A stretch of DNA of 64,000 nucleotides from Archivesica marissinica (lineage: Eukaryota > Mollusca > Bivalvia > Venerida > Vesicomyidae), in the NCBI GenBank assembly GCA_014843695.1, contig CM026393.1, positions 5,170,961 through 5,234,960 on the forward strand, written 5' to 3'. Each line of letters opens with the position of its first letter. The first letter of the stretch is position 1. Made by a program: the position numbers and the translations under genes. The notes under the pieces are model-generated. The model searched no databases. It was given only the letters and a program-made list of their open reading frames with translations, and was not told the origin of the DNA. Positions 1 to 13,829 of this stretch are shown one piece after another.

Positions 1-2044
1 CCTATATATATGGGTTATGGATTTGGAATGTGTTAGTATAAAGGAATATATGAATAGTATGTATGGGGGTTGGAATTGGCTAGTAGAGAAACTATATATA
101 CTATGTTATGGATATGATGGTATTTGCAATTGGCTAGTAGAGAAAATATTATACATGTTATGGAATATGATGGTATTTGGATTGGCTAGTAGAGATATTA
201 CTATATATATGTTATGGAGATGATGGTATGGTGGTGGAATGGCTAGTAGAGAAACTATATATAATATGTTATGGCATATGATGGTATTTGGAATTGGCTA
301 GTAGAGACACTATATATAAAGTATGTTATGGAATATGATGGTATTGGAATTGGCTAGTAGAGAAACTATATCTAATATGTTATGGAATATGATGGTATTG
401 GAATTGGCTGGTAGAGACCTATATATATATGTTATGGAATATGATGGTATTGGAATTGGCTAGTAGAGAAACTATATATAATATGTTATGGAATGATGGT
501 ATTTGGAATTGGCTAGTAGAGAAATATATATATATGTTATGGAATATGATGGTATTTGGAATTGGCTAGTAGAGAAACTATATATAATATGTTATGGAAT
601 ATGATGGTATTTGGATTGGCTAGTAGAGACTATATATAATATGTTTGGAATATGATGTATTGGAATTGGCTAGTAGAGAAACTATATATAATATGTTATG
701 GAATATGATGGTATTTGGAATTGGCTAGTAGAGAAACTATATATAATATGTTATGGAATATGATGGTATTTGGAATTGGCTAGTAGAGAAACTATATATA
801 ATATGTTATGGAATATGATGGTATTTGGAATTGGCTAGTAGAGAAACTATATATAATATGTTATGGAATATGATGGTATTTGGAATTGGCTAGTAGAGAC
901 ACTATATATAATATGTTATAATATGTTTAGTGGAATATGATGGTATTTGGAATTGGCTAGTAGAGAAACTATATATAATATGTTATGGAATATGATGGTA
1001 TTTGGAATTGGCTAGTAGAGAAACTATATATAATATGTTATGGAATATGATGGTATTTGGAATTGGCTAGTAGAGAAACTATATATAATATGTTATGGAA
1101 TATGATGGTATTTGGAATGGCTAGTAGAGAAACTATATATAATATGTTATGGAATATGATGGTATTTGGAATTGGCTAGTAGAGAAACTATATATAATAT
1201 GTTATGAATATGAGGTATTTGGAATTGGCTAGTAGAGAAACTATATATAATATGTTATGGAATATGATGGTATTTGGAATTGGCTAGTAGAGAAACTATA
1301 TAAATATGTTATGGAATATGATGGATTTGGAATGGCTAGTAGAGAAACTATATATAATATGTTATGGAATATGATGGTATTTGGAATTGGCTAGTAGAGA
1401 AACTATATATAATATGTTATGGAATATGATGGTATTTGGAATTGGCTAGTAGAGACACTATATATAATATGTTATGGAATATGATGGTATTTGGAATTGG
1501 CTAGTAGAGAAACTATATATAATATGTTATGGAATATGATGGTATTTGGAATTGGCTAGTAGAGACACTATATATAATATGTTATGGAATATGATGGTAA
1601 TTAATGGCTAGTAGAAACTATATATAATATGTATGAAATATGATGGTATTTGGAATTGGCTAGTAGAGAAAACTATAATAATATGTTATGGAATATGATG
1701 GTATTTGGAATTGCTAGTAGAGAAAACACTATATATAAAATATGTTATGGAATATGATGGTATTTGGAATGGCTAGTAGAGAAACTATATATAATATGTT
1801 ATGGAATATGATGGTATTTGGAATTGGCTAGTAGAGAAACTATATATAATATGTTATGGAATATGATGGTATTTGGAATTGGCTAGTAGAGACACTATAT
1901 ATAATATGTTATGGAATATGATGGTATTTGGAATTGGCTAGTAGAGAAACTATATATAATATGTTATGGAATATGATGGTATTTGGAATTGGCTAGTAGA
2001 GAAACTATATATAATATGTTATGGAATATGATGGTATTTGGAAA
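1..2044. repeat. 55-bp minisatellite array (open at left window edge)
   Basis: About 37 copies of a 55-bp AT-rich unit containing the core GGCTAGTAGAGA followed by ACTATATATAATATG. The period was measured from successive GGCTAGTAG sites (670 to 725 region). Copies at 1-660 and 1590-1740 carry many 1-5 base indels, while 660-900 and 960-1190 are nearly identical. The array runs off the window start and stops abruptly at about 2044. Short ORFs across it are period artefacts. Confidence 0.95.
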
Positions 2045-2196
2045 AGGGGAATGAGACAATGATGACAATAAATCTATATATCAATACACAGATATCACTT
2101 ATAGGGGTATCTTGGAAATAATCTAGTATATGTAGACAACCATAACAGTACTTTAAAATGTACCGCGTAGAGCTGCAGCACCATTTGTTAATTCAA

Positions 2197-2425
2197 GTTT
2201 ATTTAACGTCACTACCGGTTGCCCAAGTGAGCGACTGGCAGTTTACCTATCAACACATTTCCTGGACATGCTCCAGCGGTTAGCCAGTACTTGGTGCACC
2301 AACCTCCGTACGAAACTACCAATTTTGTTTCATATAAAGAGACATGGTCTGAGCGGGGCTCGAACCCGTGACCAACAGTGATGATAGGTTACAGTGGTAT
2401 ACAGCATCTTGTGATAATGCTAAGC
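2197..2425 (-). mobile_element. SINE family C copy with family-A-type 3' tail
   Basis: Minus-strand tRNA-derived SINE. The head (about 2350-2425) has a B-box-like GGGTTCGAGCCCC and matches the class II (Ser/Leu-like) heads of the other family C copies. The body holds the family C core with GTACTTGG/AACCTCC. The 3' end (2197-2235) is not the usual family C tail but the GGGCAACCGGTAGTGACG...AAATAAAC tail also carried by family A. No clear target-site duplication was seen. Confidence 0.75.
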
Positions 2426-2557
2426 ATATAGTGGTTTGATCAAGAGACAGTATACGCCGTCCTTCAACATCCGTTTCCGCCATGAGTACATTGAACTAGT
2501 CAATTAGCAGAGATCGATACACCATCATATCTGGCCAATATTAATTACATGTAACCA

Positions 2558-2820
2558 TGCCTAAGGTTATAAACTTTTCTCAAATCTCAAACTCAATTCT
2601 CAAGCATCTGATTGGTTCACTCGAGTTTAAATATCAGAATCAACCAATCAAATCACTAGAACTCGAGTTTGAGATCTGCCCAAGGTTATAAAACTGTTCT
2701 CCAATCTAAAAACTCAGTCTCAATCGTCTGATTGGTTCAGCTGACAATAACACTCAGAATCAACCAATCAGATCACTTGAGCTTGAGTTTGAGATCTGAG
2801 AAAAGTTTTATAACCTCGGT
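2558..2820. repeat. Double-hairpin MITE-like element with CCAAT boxes
   Basis: Two related units of about 120-140 bp (2562-2680 and 2681-2819), each folding back on itself. The outer arms are AAGGTTATAAA at the left and TTTTATAACCT at the right. Inner arms pair CTCAAACTC with GAGTTTGAG, and TGATTGGTT with AACCAATCA. The four CCAAT/ATTGG boxes lie in the inner arms. No transposase is present, so this is a non-autonomous foldback element; the family is not recognised. Confidence 0.7.
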
Positions 2821-2898
2821 GCGTTAACAGGTCGATGTTAGTGATTCGTTTACATTTGGATATACATACTAATAGGAGCAGATCTTTACGTATGAACG

Positions 2899-3050
2899 TT
2901 ATTCATTTTTAACGATTGCGAAACAAATTTCAACACCTTATATTAACCAGTAACGTTGCATTGACACGGATGAGTGCGTATGTGCGGACATTGATATGGC
3001 AAGCAAACGGAGTACCTGGATAAATCCCACCTGATTTAGTTTAAACTTAT
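2899..3050 (+). mobile_element. Diverged copy of repeat family D
   Basis: Contains an ACGATTGCGAAACAA arm and an ACTTATATTAA-like segment, followed by CGGAGTACCTGGATAAAT. The same order occurs at 58027-58215. It is old and has no clear ends. Confidence 0.5.
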
Positions 3051-3324
3051 TTCAATTCCCGATGTCATAGAGTTTGAACAGAGCATACATTGCACACATC
3101 AAACTGCAGATCAGGGATTAGAATGAAAGACAGACTCTTAAATAAATCTTCTCCTTGAAAACGATCTGGCGGCCACAGTACCAGCTCACATCTTTTATTC
3201 ATATGTTGCCTGGACATTAAAGATAGTGATCTAGGTGTTGTTAGTAACACATTATTTCAACGACCATTTGTTTCAAACATTGTAACAAGAGAGTAACAAC
3301 ACATACTGAGAACGCCTCCAAGGG

Positions 3325-3565
3325 CCAGTGCGTAAGGTCGCTGACTTGTGTACCACTATAACATATAATGACTGATGGTCATGGGTTCGAACCCAGCTCA
3401 GTCTGTGTCTATTTATATGAACAAGTTAGCAGATTCCTAAGGAGGTTGGTGCAACAAGTACTGGTTAACCGCTGGAGTCTACCTAGGAATGGCGTTGTTA
3501 GGTACACTGTCCGTCGTCGATATAACCCAATGTTGTGTTGATGAAGGCGTAAAACCCGAACAAAT
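3325..3565 (+). mobile_element. SINE family C (class II tRNA head), complete
   Basis: The head reads TAAGGTCGCTGACTTG, then a long variable arm, then a B box GGGTTCGAACCC near 3383. It is followed by the core with GGAGGTTGGTGCA and AAGTACTGGTTAACCGCTGG. The tail is the standard family C ending (GATATAACCCAA...GGCGTAAAACCCG). The first bases of the head are degraded. It lies 190 bp from the start of the 26-bp array. Confidence 0.75.
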
Positions 3566-3751
3566 AACTCAACAATACATAATGTTGTTGTAACGTTGTA
3601 AATGACATATCAGGTGATATTTGAATTGCAAAACCATTCTGCAAACTCCTCTAGACCTAAGTTTACGTATGATAGCTGGACCAGACATTCTACAAATCCG
3701 TGCTATGTATGCTGCATCGATACAAATGAATGTTCATACAATTACAGTACA

Positions 3752-6700
3752 GTCCTCTATTTATGATACAATGATATATACCTCTATTTATGTACAATGA
3801 TATATTCCTCTATTTATGTACAATGATATATCCTCTATTTATGTACAATGATATATACCTCTATTTATGTACAATGATATTCCTCTATTTATGTACAATG
3901 ATATATTCCTCTATTTATGTACAATGATATATACCTCTATTTATGTACAATGATATATACCTCTATTTATGTACAATGATATATACCTCTATTTATGATA
4001 TATACCTCTATTTATGTACAATGATATATTCCTCTATTTATGTACAATGATATATTCCTCTATTTATGTACAATGATATATTCCTCTATTTATTATACAA
4101 TGATATATACCTCTATTTATGTACAATGATATATACCTCTATTTATGTACAATGATATATACCTCTATTTATGTACAATGATATATACCTCTATTTATGT
4201 ACAATGATATATACCTCTATTTATGTACAATGATATATACCTCTATTTATGTACAATGATATATACCTCTATTTATGTACAATGATATATACCTCTATTT
4301 ATGATACAATGATATATACCTCTATTTATGATATATACCTCTATTTATGTACAATGATATATACCTCTATTTATGTACAATGATATATACCTCTATTTAT
4401 GATATATACCTCTATTTATGATACAATGATATATACCTCTATTTATGATATATACCTCTATTTATGATACAATGATATATACCTCTATTTATGTACAATG
4501 ATATATACCTCTATTTATGATACAATGATATATACCTCTATTTATGATATATACCTCTATTTATGATACAAAAAACCCAATGATATATACCTCTATTTAT
4601 GATACAATGATATATACCTCTATTTATGATACAATGATATATACCTCTATTTATGATATATACCTCTATTTATGTACAATGATATACCTCTATTTATGTA
4701 CAATATATATACTCTATTTATATACAATGATATATTCCTCTATTTATGTACAATGATATATACCTCTATTTATGTACAATGATAACCAAAACAAACAACT
4801 ATACCTCTATTTATGTACACATGATATATACCTCTATTTATGTACAATGATATATACCTCTATTTATGATACAATGATATATACCTCTATTTATGTACAA
4901 TGATATATACCTCTATTTATGTACAATGATATATACCTCTATTTATGTACAATGATATATACCTCTATTTATGATACAATGATATATACCTCTATTTAAC
5001 AATGATATATTCCTCTATTTATGTACAATGATATATACCTCTATTTATGATACAATGATATATACCTCTATTTATGATACAATGATATATACCTCTATTT
5101 ATGTACAATGATATATACCTCTATTTATGTACAATGATATATACCTCTATTTANNNNNNNNNNNNNNNNNNNNNNNNNNNNNNNNNNNNNNNNNNNNNNN
5201 NNNNNNNNNNNNNNNNNNNNNNNNNNNNNNNNNNNNNNNNNNNNNNNNNNNNNNNNNNNNNNNNNNNNNNNNNNNNNNNNNNNNNNNNNNNNNNNNNNNN
5301 NNNNNNNNNNNNNNNNNNNNNNNNNNNNNNNNNNNNNNNNNNNNNNNNNNNNNNNNNNNNNNNNNNNNNNNNNNNNNNNNNNNNNNNNNNNNNNNNNNNN
5401 NNNNNNNNNNNNNNNNNNNNNNNNNNNNNNNNNNNNNNNNNNNNNNNNNNNNNNNNNNNNNNNNNNNNNNNNNNNNNNNNNNNNNNNNNNNNNNNNNNNN
5501 NNNNNNNNNNNNNNNNNNNNNNNNNNNNNNNNNNNNNNNNNNNNNNNNNNNNNNNNNNNNNNNNNNNNNNNNNNNNNNNNNNNNNNNNNNNNNNNNNNNN
5601 NNNNNNNNNNNNNNNNNNNNNNNNNNNNNNNNNNNNNNNNNNNNNNNNNNNNNNNNNNNNNNNNNNNNNNNNNNNNNNNNNNNNNNNNNNNNNNNNNNNN
5701 NNNNNNNNNNNNNNNNNNNNNNNNNNNNNNNNNNNNNNNNNNNNNNNNNNNNNNNNNNNNNNNNNNNNNNNNNNNNNNNNNNNNNNNNNNNNNNNNNNNN
5801 NNNNNNNNNNNNNNNNNNNNNNNNNNNNNNNNNNNNNNNNNNNNNNNNNNNNNNNNNNNNNNNNNNNNNNNNNNNNNNNNNNNNNNNNNNNNNNNNNNNN
5901 NNNNNNNNNNNNNNNNNNNNNNNNNNNNNNNNNNNNNNNNNNNNNNNNNNNNNNNNNNNNNNNNNNNNNNNNNNNNNNNNNNNNNNNNNNNNNNNNNNNN
6001 NNNNNNNNNNNNNNNNNNNNNNNNNNNNNNNNNNNNNNNNNNNNNNNNNNNNNNNNNNNNNNNNNNNNNNNNNNNNNNNNNNNNNNNNNNNNNNNNNNNN
6101 NNNNNNNNNNNNNNNNNNNNNNNNNNNNNNNNNNNNNNNNNNNNNNNNNNNNNTCTATTTATGTACAATGATATATACCTCTATTTATGTACAATGATAT
6201 ATACCTCTATTTATGATATATACCTCTATTTATGATACAATGATATATACCTCTATTTATGATACAATGATATATACCTCTATTTATGTACAATGATATA
6301 TACCTCTATTTATGATACAATGATATATACCTCTATTTATGATACAATGATATATTCCTCTATTTATTATACAATGATATATTCCTCTATTTATGATACA
6401 ATGATATATACCTCTATTTATGATATATACCTCTATTTATTATAATACCTCTATTTATTATACAATGATATATACCTCTATTTATGATACAATGATATAT
6501 ACCTCTATTTATGATATATACCTCTATTATGATACAATGATATATACCTCTATTTATTATACAATGATATATATATATTTATTATACAATGATATATACC
6601 TCTTTATGTACAATGATATATACCTATTTATGATACAATGATATATACCTCTATTTATGATACAATGATATACCTCTATTTATGATACAATATATATACT

Positions 6701-8916
6701 CTATTATGATATATACCTCTATTTATTATACAATGATATATACCTCTATTTATGATACAATGATATATACCTCTATTTATTATACAATGATATATACCTC
6801 TATTTATTATACAATGATATATACCTCTATTTATTATACAATGATATATACCTCTATTTATTATACAATGATATATACCTCTATTTATGATATACCTCTA
6901 TTTATGATACAATGATATATACCTCTATTTATATACAATGATATATACCTATATTTATTATACAATGATATATACCTCTATTTATGTACAATGATATATA
7001 CCTCTATTATGTACAATGATATATACCTCTATTATTATACAATGATATATTCCTCTATTTATGATACAATGATATTCCTCTATTTATGTATAATGATATA
7101 TACCTCTATTTATGATACAATGATATATACCTCTATTTATGATACAATGATATATACCTCTATTTATGTACAATGATATATACCTCTATTTATGTACAAT
7201 GATATATACCTCTATTTATGATACAATGATATATACCTCTATTTATGATACAATGATATATACCTCTATTTATGATATATACCTCTATTTATGATACAAT
7301 GATATATACCTCTATTTATGATACAATGATATATACCTCTATTTATGTACAATGATATATACCTCTATTTATGTACAATGATATATACCTCTATTTATGT
7401 ACAATGATATATACCTCTATTTATGTACAATGATATATACCTCTATTTATGTACAATGATATATACCTCTATTTATGATACAATGATATATACCTCTATT
7501 TATGATACAATGATATATACCTCTATTTATGATATATACCTCTATTTATGATACAATGATATATACCTCTATTTATGATACAATGATATATACCTCTATT
7601 TATGATACAATGATATATACCTCTATTTATGAATATACCTCTATTTATGTACAATGATATATACCTCTATTTATTATACAATGATATATACCTCTATTTA
7701 TGATACAATGATATATACCTCTATTTATGATATATACCTCTATTTATGATACAATGATATATACCTCTATTTATGATACAATGATATATACCTCTATTTA
7801 TGATACAATGATATATACCTCTATTTATGATATATACCTCTATTTATGATACAATGATATACCTCTATTTATGTACAATGATATATACCTCTATTTATGT
7901 ACAATGATATATTCCTCTATTTATGTACAATGATATATACCTCTATTTATGTACAATGATATATACCTCTATTTATGTACAATGATATATTCCTCTATTT
8001 ATGTACAATGATATATACCTCTATTTATGTACAATGATATATACCTCTATTTATGTACAATGATATATACCTCTATTTATGATATATACCTCTATTTATG
8101 TACAATGATATATTCCTCTATTTATGTACAATGATATATTCCTCTATTTATGTACAATGATATATACCTCTATTTATGTACAATGATATATACCTCTATT
8201 TATGTACAATGATATATACCTCTATTTATGTACAATGATATATACCTCTATTTATGTACAATGATATATACCTCTATTTATGTACAATGATATATACCTC
8301 TATTTATGATACAATGATATATACCTCTATTTATGATATATACCTCTATTTATGTACAATGATATATTCCTCTATTTATGTACAATGATATATTCCTCTA
8401 TTTATGTACAATGATATATACCTCTATTTATGTACAATGATATATACCTCTATTGTATATTCTATTTATGATATAATATATATACCTCTATTTATTATAC
8501 AATGATATATACCTCTATTTATGATACAATGATATATTCCTCTATTTATGATACAATGATATATACCTCTATTTATGATACAATGATATATACCTCTATT
8601 TATGATACAATGATATATACCTCTATTTATGATACAATGATATATACCTCTATTTATGATACAATGATATATACCTCTATTTATTATACAATGATATATA
8701 CCTCTATTTATGATACAATGATATATACCTCTATTTATGTACAATGATATATACCTCTATTTATTATACAATGATATATACCTATATTTATTATACAATG
8801 ATATATACCTCTATTTATTATACAATGATATATACCTATATTTATTATACAATGATATATACCTCTATTTATGTACAATGATATATACCTCTATTTATTA
8901 TACAATGATATATACA
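3752..8916. repeat. 26/27-bp satellite array, more than 160 visible copies
   Basis: The basic unit is ATGATATATACCTCTATTTA plus a variable joint: TGTACA (26 bp), TGATACA (27 bp) or TTATACA. A shorter form lacks the ACAATG segment. The joints are clustered: GTACA dominates 3770-4300 and 7860-8430, while GATACA and TTATACA dominate 6200-7330 and 8480-8870. A TTCC variant of TACC is sprinkled in runs. The unit count across the internal gap is unknown. ORFs are artefacts of the repeat. Confidence 0.97.
5154..6153. other. Assembly gap (1000 N) inside the 26-bp array
   Basis: Exactly 1000 N with 26-bp repeat units on both sides. The round size indicates a placeholder rather than a measured length. 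Confidence 1.
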
Positions 8917-9567
8917 CATCTGATGGATTGGGTGCATAGGATGTGCACGTGATACTCATAATACGTTTCAATGTATAATAACACCACACACATTCGGCAA
9001 TATCAGCTAAAATGGTAAATGATTTGTGTTGGTCACAGAAATACGATAAACTGGACATTTTGTTGCAGTCATTTTATGTACTATTTTTAGAACATCCCAT
9101 TGACTTTATAGATGACATAAATTAATTGACTCGTATTGCCGATGTCTAGACACCAACTATAGCATCATTGGTTCAATATGAAGCAAAGTAGAGGCCGTAT
9201 GCAATTATTGGAAGCCATCTTGGCCGCCATCTTGAATTTCTCGAATTGCTCATTGCTCATGCGGATGCCGGTTGTAGAGATGTTATATTACCAGAAATAT
9301 AATCACACATTGTGGGTGGACTATTTGTTTAAGTGTTGCTATGAATCCATGTTTGGCAACTGCTATATTGTGCCGATATAATTGATTAACGAGCTGTCTT
9401 GCATTTAGTAAATGGGGGTCCGTTATTTAGTTATAATAAGTAATTTATTACTGCACTTGCAAATGTTGCGCATAAAATACACGTCCGCAGCAATTTCTTT
9501 CAGACCCGCAAGAGAATTGTCTGTGTGTTTAATGTTTTACCATTCGGTATTATATTACTGTTTGTTT

Positions 9568-9608
<41 letters not shown>

Positions 9609-10485
9609 CGCAAGTCTATTCGGAGAACCTTATAACTGACATTTATATAAGCACATTTAATGACACGTCTGGCTTATTATGTGAATATTCTCGAACACTG
9701 ATTGAAAAGGAATGGAGACATCAAAGAAAGTGAGAAAATAGTTTTATGCCATCAAATGCTAATAGAAAATGGATAGAATGGGCGGATTCTCAGAATAATA
9801 TTGCTATAAATGTTGTGTTAAACCCGAAGAGAGGCGAGGCAATGTCATTCAAAATCATGATAAACAATTATATGTTATTGGAAAGAGGCGACGTTGCAGG
9901 ACATGCACGTATATCACATACATGTTAATACATGAGAGATATCCAACAACATAGTAAATCAGAAATGAGAGAGCATTTTAGAATGATGCTCATACTACAC
10001 TGTGGACAGAGATGATAAAGTGCTTGTATTACCTCAATGATGTTCGTGGAGGCAGGCGTGTCTATATAGAGTGGTGACACGACAGTGTAATGCACTCATT
10101 AAGCCTATCTTTGTGTGGGTAATATATAATTGATGGCATTAAAAACACATTTTAGAATTTTATTTTCTATGTACATGTACATACTATATTGCAAATATCA
10201 TTCTAGCGATACACTTTAACTGCGAATTATTACATGAAACTGTGAGAAATGGATTATTTTAGGTGAGTGTCTAGTGCAAGGACTTGCTTAATATAATTAA
10301 TAGGTATATTCGTTGAAATTCAATGTTCATTTAATAAATATTCGAATGGTTGCGTTTCTATTGCGCTTAAGAATAGTTTGTGAGGATTCAGCTTTATGCG
10401 CTACGATGTGCATGCTATTATAAATAACGCACTTTATTGACACGGGTATAGTAGGGTTATGACTCGGAGGTTTATGATACTCAGC
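8917..10485. other. Unique-looking AT-rich sequence, no gene recognised
   Basis: Short ORFs (for example 9178-9381 and 9746-9928) have no recognisable domain or codon signal. A pure AT dinucleotide run lies at about 9570-9607. Nothing else was supported. Confidence 0.6.
9570..9607. repeat. (AT)n microsatellite
   Basis: About 19 uninterrupted AT dinucleotides. Confidence 0.95.
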
Positions 10486-10655
10486 ACTGAGGGAAAACTT
10501 TAATAATTTACTAAACAATGGTATTACCCCTAAAGGGATCAGGACTGAGTGAAAGATTTAATAATTTACTCAACAATGTATTACCCCTAAAGGGATCAGG
10601 ACTGAGTGAAAGATTTAATAATGTACTCAACAATGTATTACCCCTAAAAGGGACA
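10486..10655. repeat. 57-bp tandem repeat, about 3 copies
   Basis: The unit contains GTATTACCCCTAAAGGGATC then GACTGAGTGAAAG and ACTCAACAAT. Each unit holds a small palindrome, CCCCTAAAGGG-like. The first and last copies are partial. Confidence 0.85.
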
Positions 10656-11252
10656 CATCCACAAACACTAGCGTGCAGTTGGTAACACATACACACGTCA
10701 TAGCTACTGCAAATGGAATGCTATTATAATTGAAGAATGTGTTGACAATATCAGGATGTCATGCGTTTATAATGGCGCTGGGAGTAACGGTCAGAGTTCA
10801 AACTCGTCTCTCAAGCATGCACCAGTATAGTGTGTCTGTCTAGTGTTCAAAGGGGATAATGGCTCTGAAAAAAGCCGCCAAACAAAGGGTAAAGTTTTAC
10901 GATAGATAATTTAATAAATGTAGTGCTACTTATTTAAATATTGGTTTAGTAAAATGTATTATATCTACATGGAGTCTCCGTAGTGCATGTTATACTGAGC
11001 CCGCTTCGTAGTCGAGATATTGTGATTTCTAGACTTGAACAATGGTGGTAATTCCCTTAGGCACGATTATTAGATCCACACCCACACTGTCTCTTCTCTC
11101 TCCAGTATGTCGTTGGATTCCACCTGGATTGAAGTTCCGAGAGCGATTAAGTTAATGTTGCAAGCACTTATTTCGCAATATATCTACATTTGTGTAGAGT
11201 AAACTATTACATTTAAGACCCGTTTACTTAGAATATGCTGTACTGCAATGTT
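10656..11252. other. No gene recognised
   Basis: Intervening sequence. At 11040-11160 there are weak matches to the middle of SINE family B (a TTAGGCACGATT-like stretch and CTCTTCTCTCTCC), suggesting an old, mostly erased copy on the plus strand. Confidence 0.4.
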
Positions 11253-13478
11253 TTGTAGAGATTTGGATGTGTTGCTTATATACATGGTATATTTGTAGAG
11301 ATTTGGATGTGTTGCTTATATACATGGTATATTTGTAGAGATTTGGATGTGTTGCTTATATACATGGTATATTTGTAGAGATTTGGATGTGTTGCTTATA
11401 TACATGGTATATTTGTAGAGATTTGGATGTGTTGCTTATATACATGGTATATTTGTAGAGATTTGGATGTGTTGCTTATATACATGGTATATTTGTAGAG
11501 ATTTGGATGTGTTGCTTATATACATGGTATATTTGTAGAGATTTGGATGTGTTGCTTATATACATGGTATATTTGTAGAGATTTGGATGTGTTGCTTATA
11601 TACATGGTATATTTGTAGAGATTTGGATGTGTTGCTTATATACATGGTATATTTGTAGAGATTTGGATGTGTTGCTTATATACATGGTATATTTGTAGAG
11701 ATTTGGATGTGTTGCTTATATACATGGTATATTTGTAGAGATTTGGATGTGTTGCTTATATACATGGTATATTTGTAGAGATTTGGATGTGTTGCTTATA
11801 TACATGGTATATTTGTAGAGATTTGGATGTGTTGCTTATATACATGGTATATTTGTAGAGATTTGGATGTTTGCTTATATACATGGTATATTTGTAGAGA
11901 TTTGGATGTGTTGCTTATATACATGGTATATTTGTAGAGATTTGGATGTGTTGCTTATATACATGGTATATTTGTAGAGATTTGGATGTGTTGCTTATAT
12001 ACATGGTATATTTGTAGAGATTTGGATGTGTTGCTTATATACATGGTATATTTGTAGAGATTTGGATGTGTTGCTTATATACATGGTATTTGTAGAGATT
12101 TGGATGTGTTGCTTATATACATGGTATATTTGTAGAGATTTGGATGTGTTGCTTATATACATGGTATATTTGTAGAGATTTGGATGTGTTGCTTATATAA
12201 TGGTATATTTGTAGAGATTTGGATGTGTGCTTATATACATGGTATATTTGTAGAGATTTGGATGTGTTGCTTATATACATGGTATATTTGTAGAGATTTG
12301 GATGTGTTGCTTATATACATGGTATATTTGTAGAGATTTGGATGTGTTGCTTATATACATGGTATATTTGTAGAGATTTGGATGTGTTGCTTATATACAT
12401 GGTATATTTGTAGAGGTTTGGATGTGTTGCTTATATACATGGTATATTTGTAGAGATTTGGATGTGTTGCTTATATACATGGTATATTTGTAGAGATTTG
12501 GATGTGTTGCTTATATACGTATATTTGTAGAGATTGGATGTGTTGCTTATATACATGGTATATTTGTAGAGATTTGGATGTGTTGCTTATATACATGGTA
12601 TATTTGTAGAGATTTGGATGTGTTGCTTATATACATGGTATATTTGTAGAGATTTGGATGTGTTGCTTATAAACATGGTATATTTGTAGAGATTTGGATG
12701 TGTTGCTTATATATATGGTATATTTGTAGAGATTTGGATGTGTTGCTTATATACATGGTATATTTGTAGAGATTTGGATGTGTTGCTTATATACATGGTA
12801 TATTTGTAGAGATTTGGATGTGTTGCTTATATACATGGTATATTTGTAGAGATTTGGATGTGTTGCTTATATACATGGTATATTTGTAGAGATTTGGATG
12901 TGTTGCTTATATACATGGTATATTTGTAGAGATTTGGATGTGTTGCTTATATACATGGTATATTTGTAGAGATTTGGATGTGTTGCTTATATACATGGTA
13001 TATTTGTAGAGATTTGGATGTGTTGCTTATATACATGGTATATTTGTAGAGATTTGGATGTGTTGCTTATATACATGGTATATTTGTAGAGATTTGGATG
13101 TGTTGCTTATATACATGGTATATTTGTAGAGATTTGGATGTGTTGCTTATATACATGGTATATTTGTAGAGATTTGGATGTGTTGCTTATATACATGGTA
13201 TATTTGTAGAGATTTGGATGTGTTGCTTATATACATGGTATATTTGTAGAGTTTGGATGTGTTGCTTATATACTGGTATATTTTGGTTGGTGGTGCTTAT
13301 ATACATGGTATATTTGTAGAGATTTGGATGTGTTGCTTATATACATGGTATATTTGTAGAGATTTGGATGTGTTGCTTATATACATGGTATATTTGTAGA
13401 GATTTGGATGTGTTGCTTATATACATGGTATATTTGTAGAGATGTGGATGTGTTGCTTATATACATGGTATATTTGTG
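11253..13478. repeat. 40-bp satellite array, about 55 copies
   Basis: The unit contains TTGTAGAGATTTGGATGTG then TTGCTTATATACATGGTATA. The first 600 bp are essentially invariant. Small deletions appear at 11871, 12090, 12200-12230, 12520-12540 and 13250-13300. It ends about 50 bp before a SINE. Confidence 0.97.
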
Positions 13479-13526
13479 AAGATCTGCCCATTAACGAACC
13501 TTTTGCGAAATTAATAATTGTACATT

Positions 13527-13821
13527 ACCTTTTGTGTGTTTTACGTTTATTTATCGTCACTACCGGTTGCCCATATGAGCGAAGCCTCCTGAAGAGATTA
13601 GTAATTTTAGATTTGTGGAGTATAGTGCAATGATACAGACAGAGACCCATTCCAGAGTCTCATCTGGTTCTGTTACGTGCACGGTGTAAAGCACCGACAC
13701 GATACCTCGGTTTAACGTCCTTTCTGAAAGACTGTTAATTGTATTAGGGTCAGACGGGGGATCGAACCTGCGATCCCTGGATTACCAGTCCAACGTGTTA
13801 CCACTGGACTACAGATCCGTC
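13527..13821 (-). mobile_element. SINE family A, full length, with TSD
   Basis: Minus-strand SINE. The head at the high-coordinate end gives a cloverleaf-like tRNA with A box TAGTCCAGTGG, anticodon loop CTGGTAA (anticodon GGT, Thr-like) and B box GGTTCGATCCC. The body carries CAGTCTTTCAGATGG, GGTGCTTTACACCG and GAACCAGA. The 3' tail is GGGCAACCGGTAGTGACGAT-like and then AAATAAACGTAAAACACA. The perfect duplication TGTACATT at 13519-13526 and 13822-13829 marks a retrotransposition event. This is the reference copy of the family for the window. Confidence 0.92.
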
Positions 13822-13829
13822 TGTACATT

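Noticed and set aside
5101..6197. Long frames across the first gap
   Set aside because: N-filled placeholder flanked by 26-bp satellite.
3752..13478. CRISPR array (regular direct repeats)
   Set aside because: Units are contiguous with no variable spacers, and the genome is eukaryotic.
13740..13821. Functional tRNA-Thr(GGT) gene
   Set aside because: The cloverleaf continues into the SINE body with no terminator, lacks a proper acceptor stem and recurs as a dispersed repeat.
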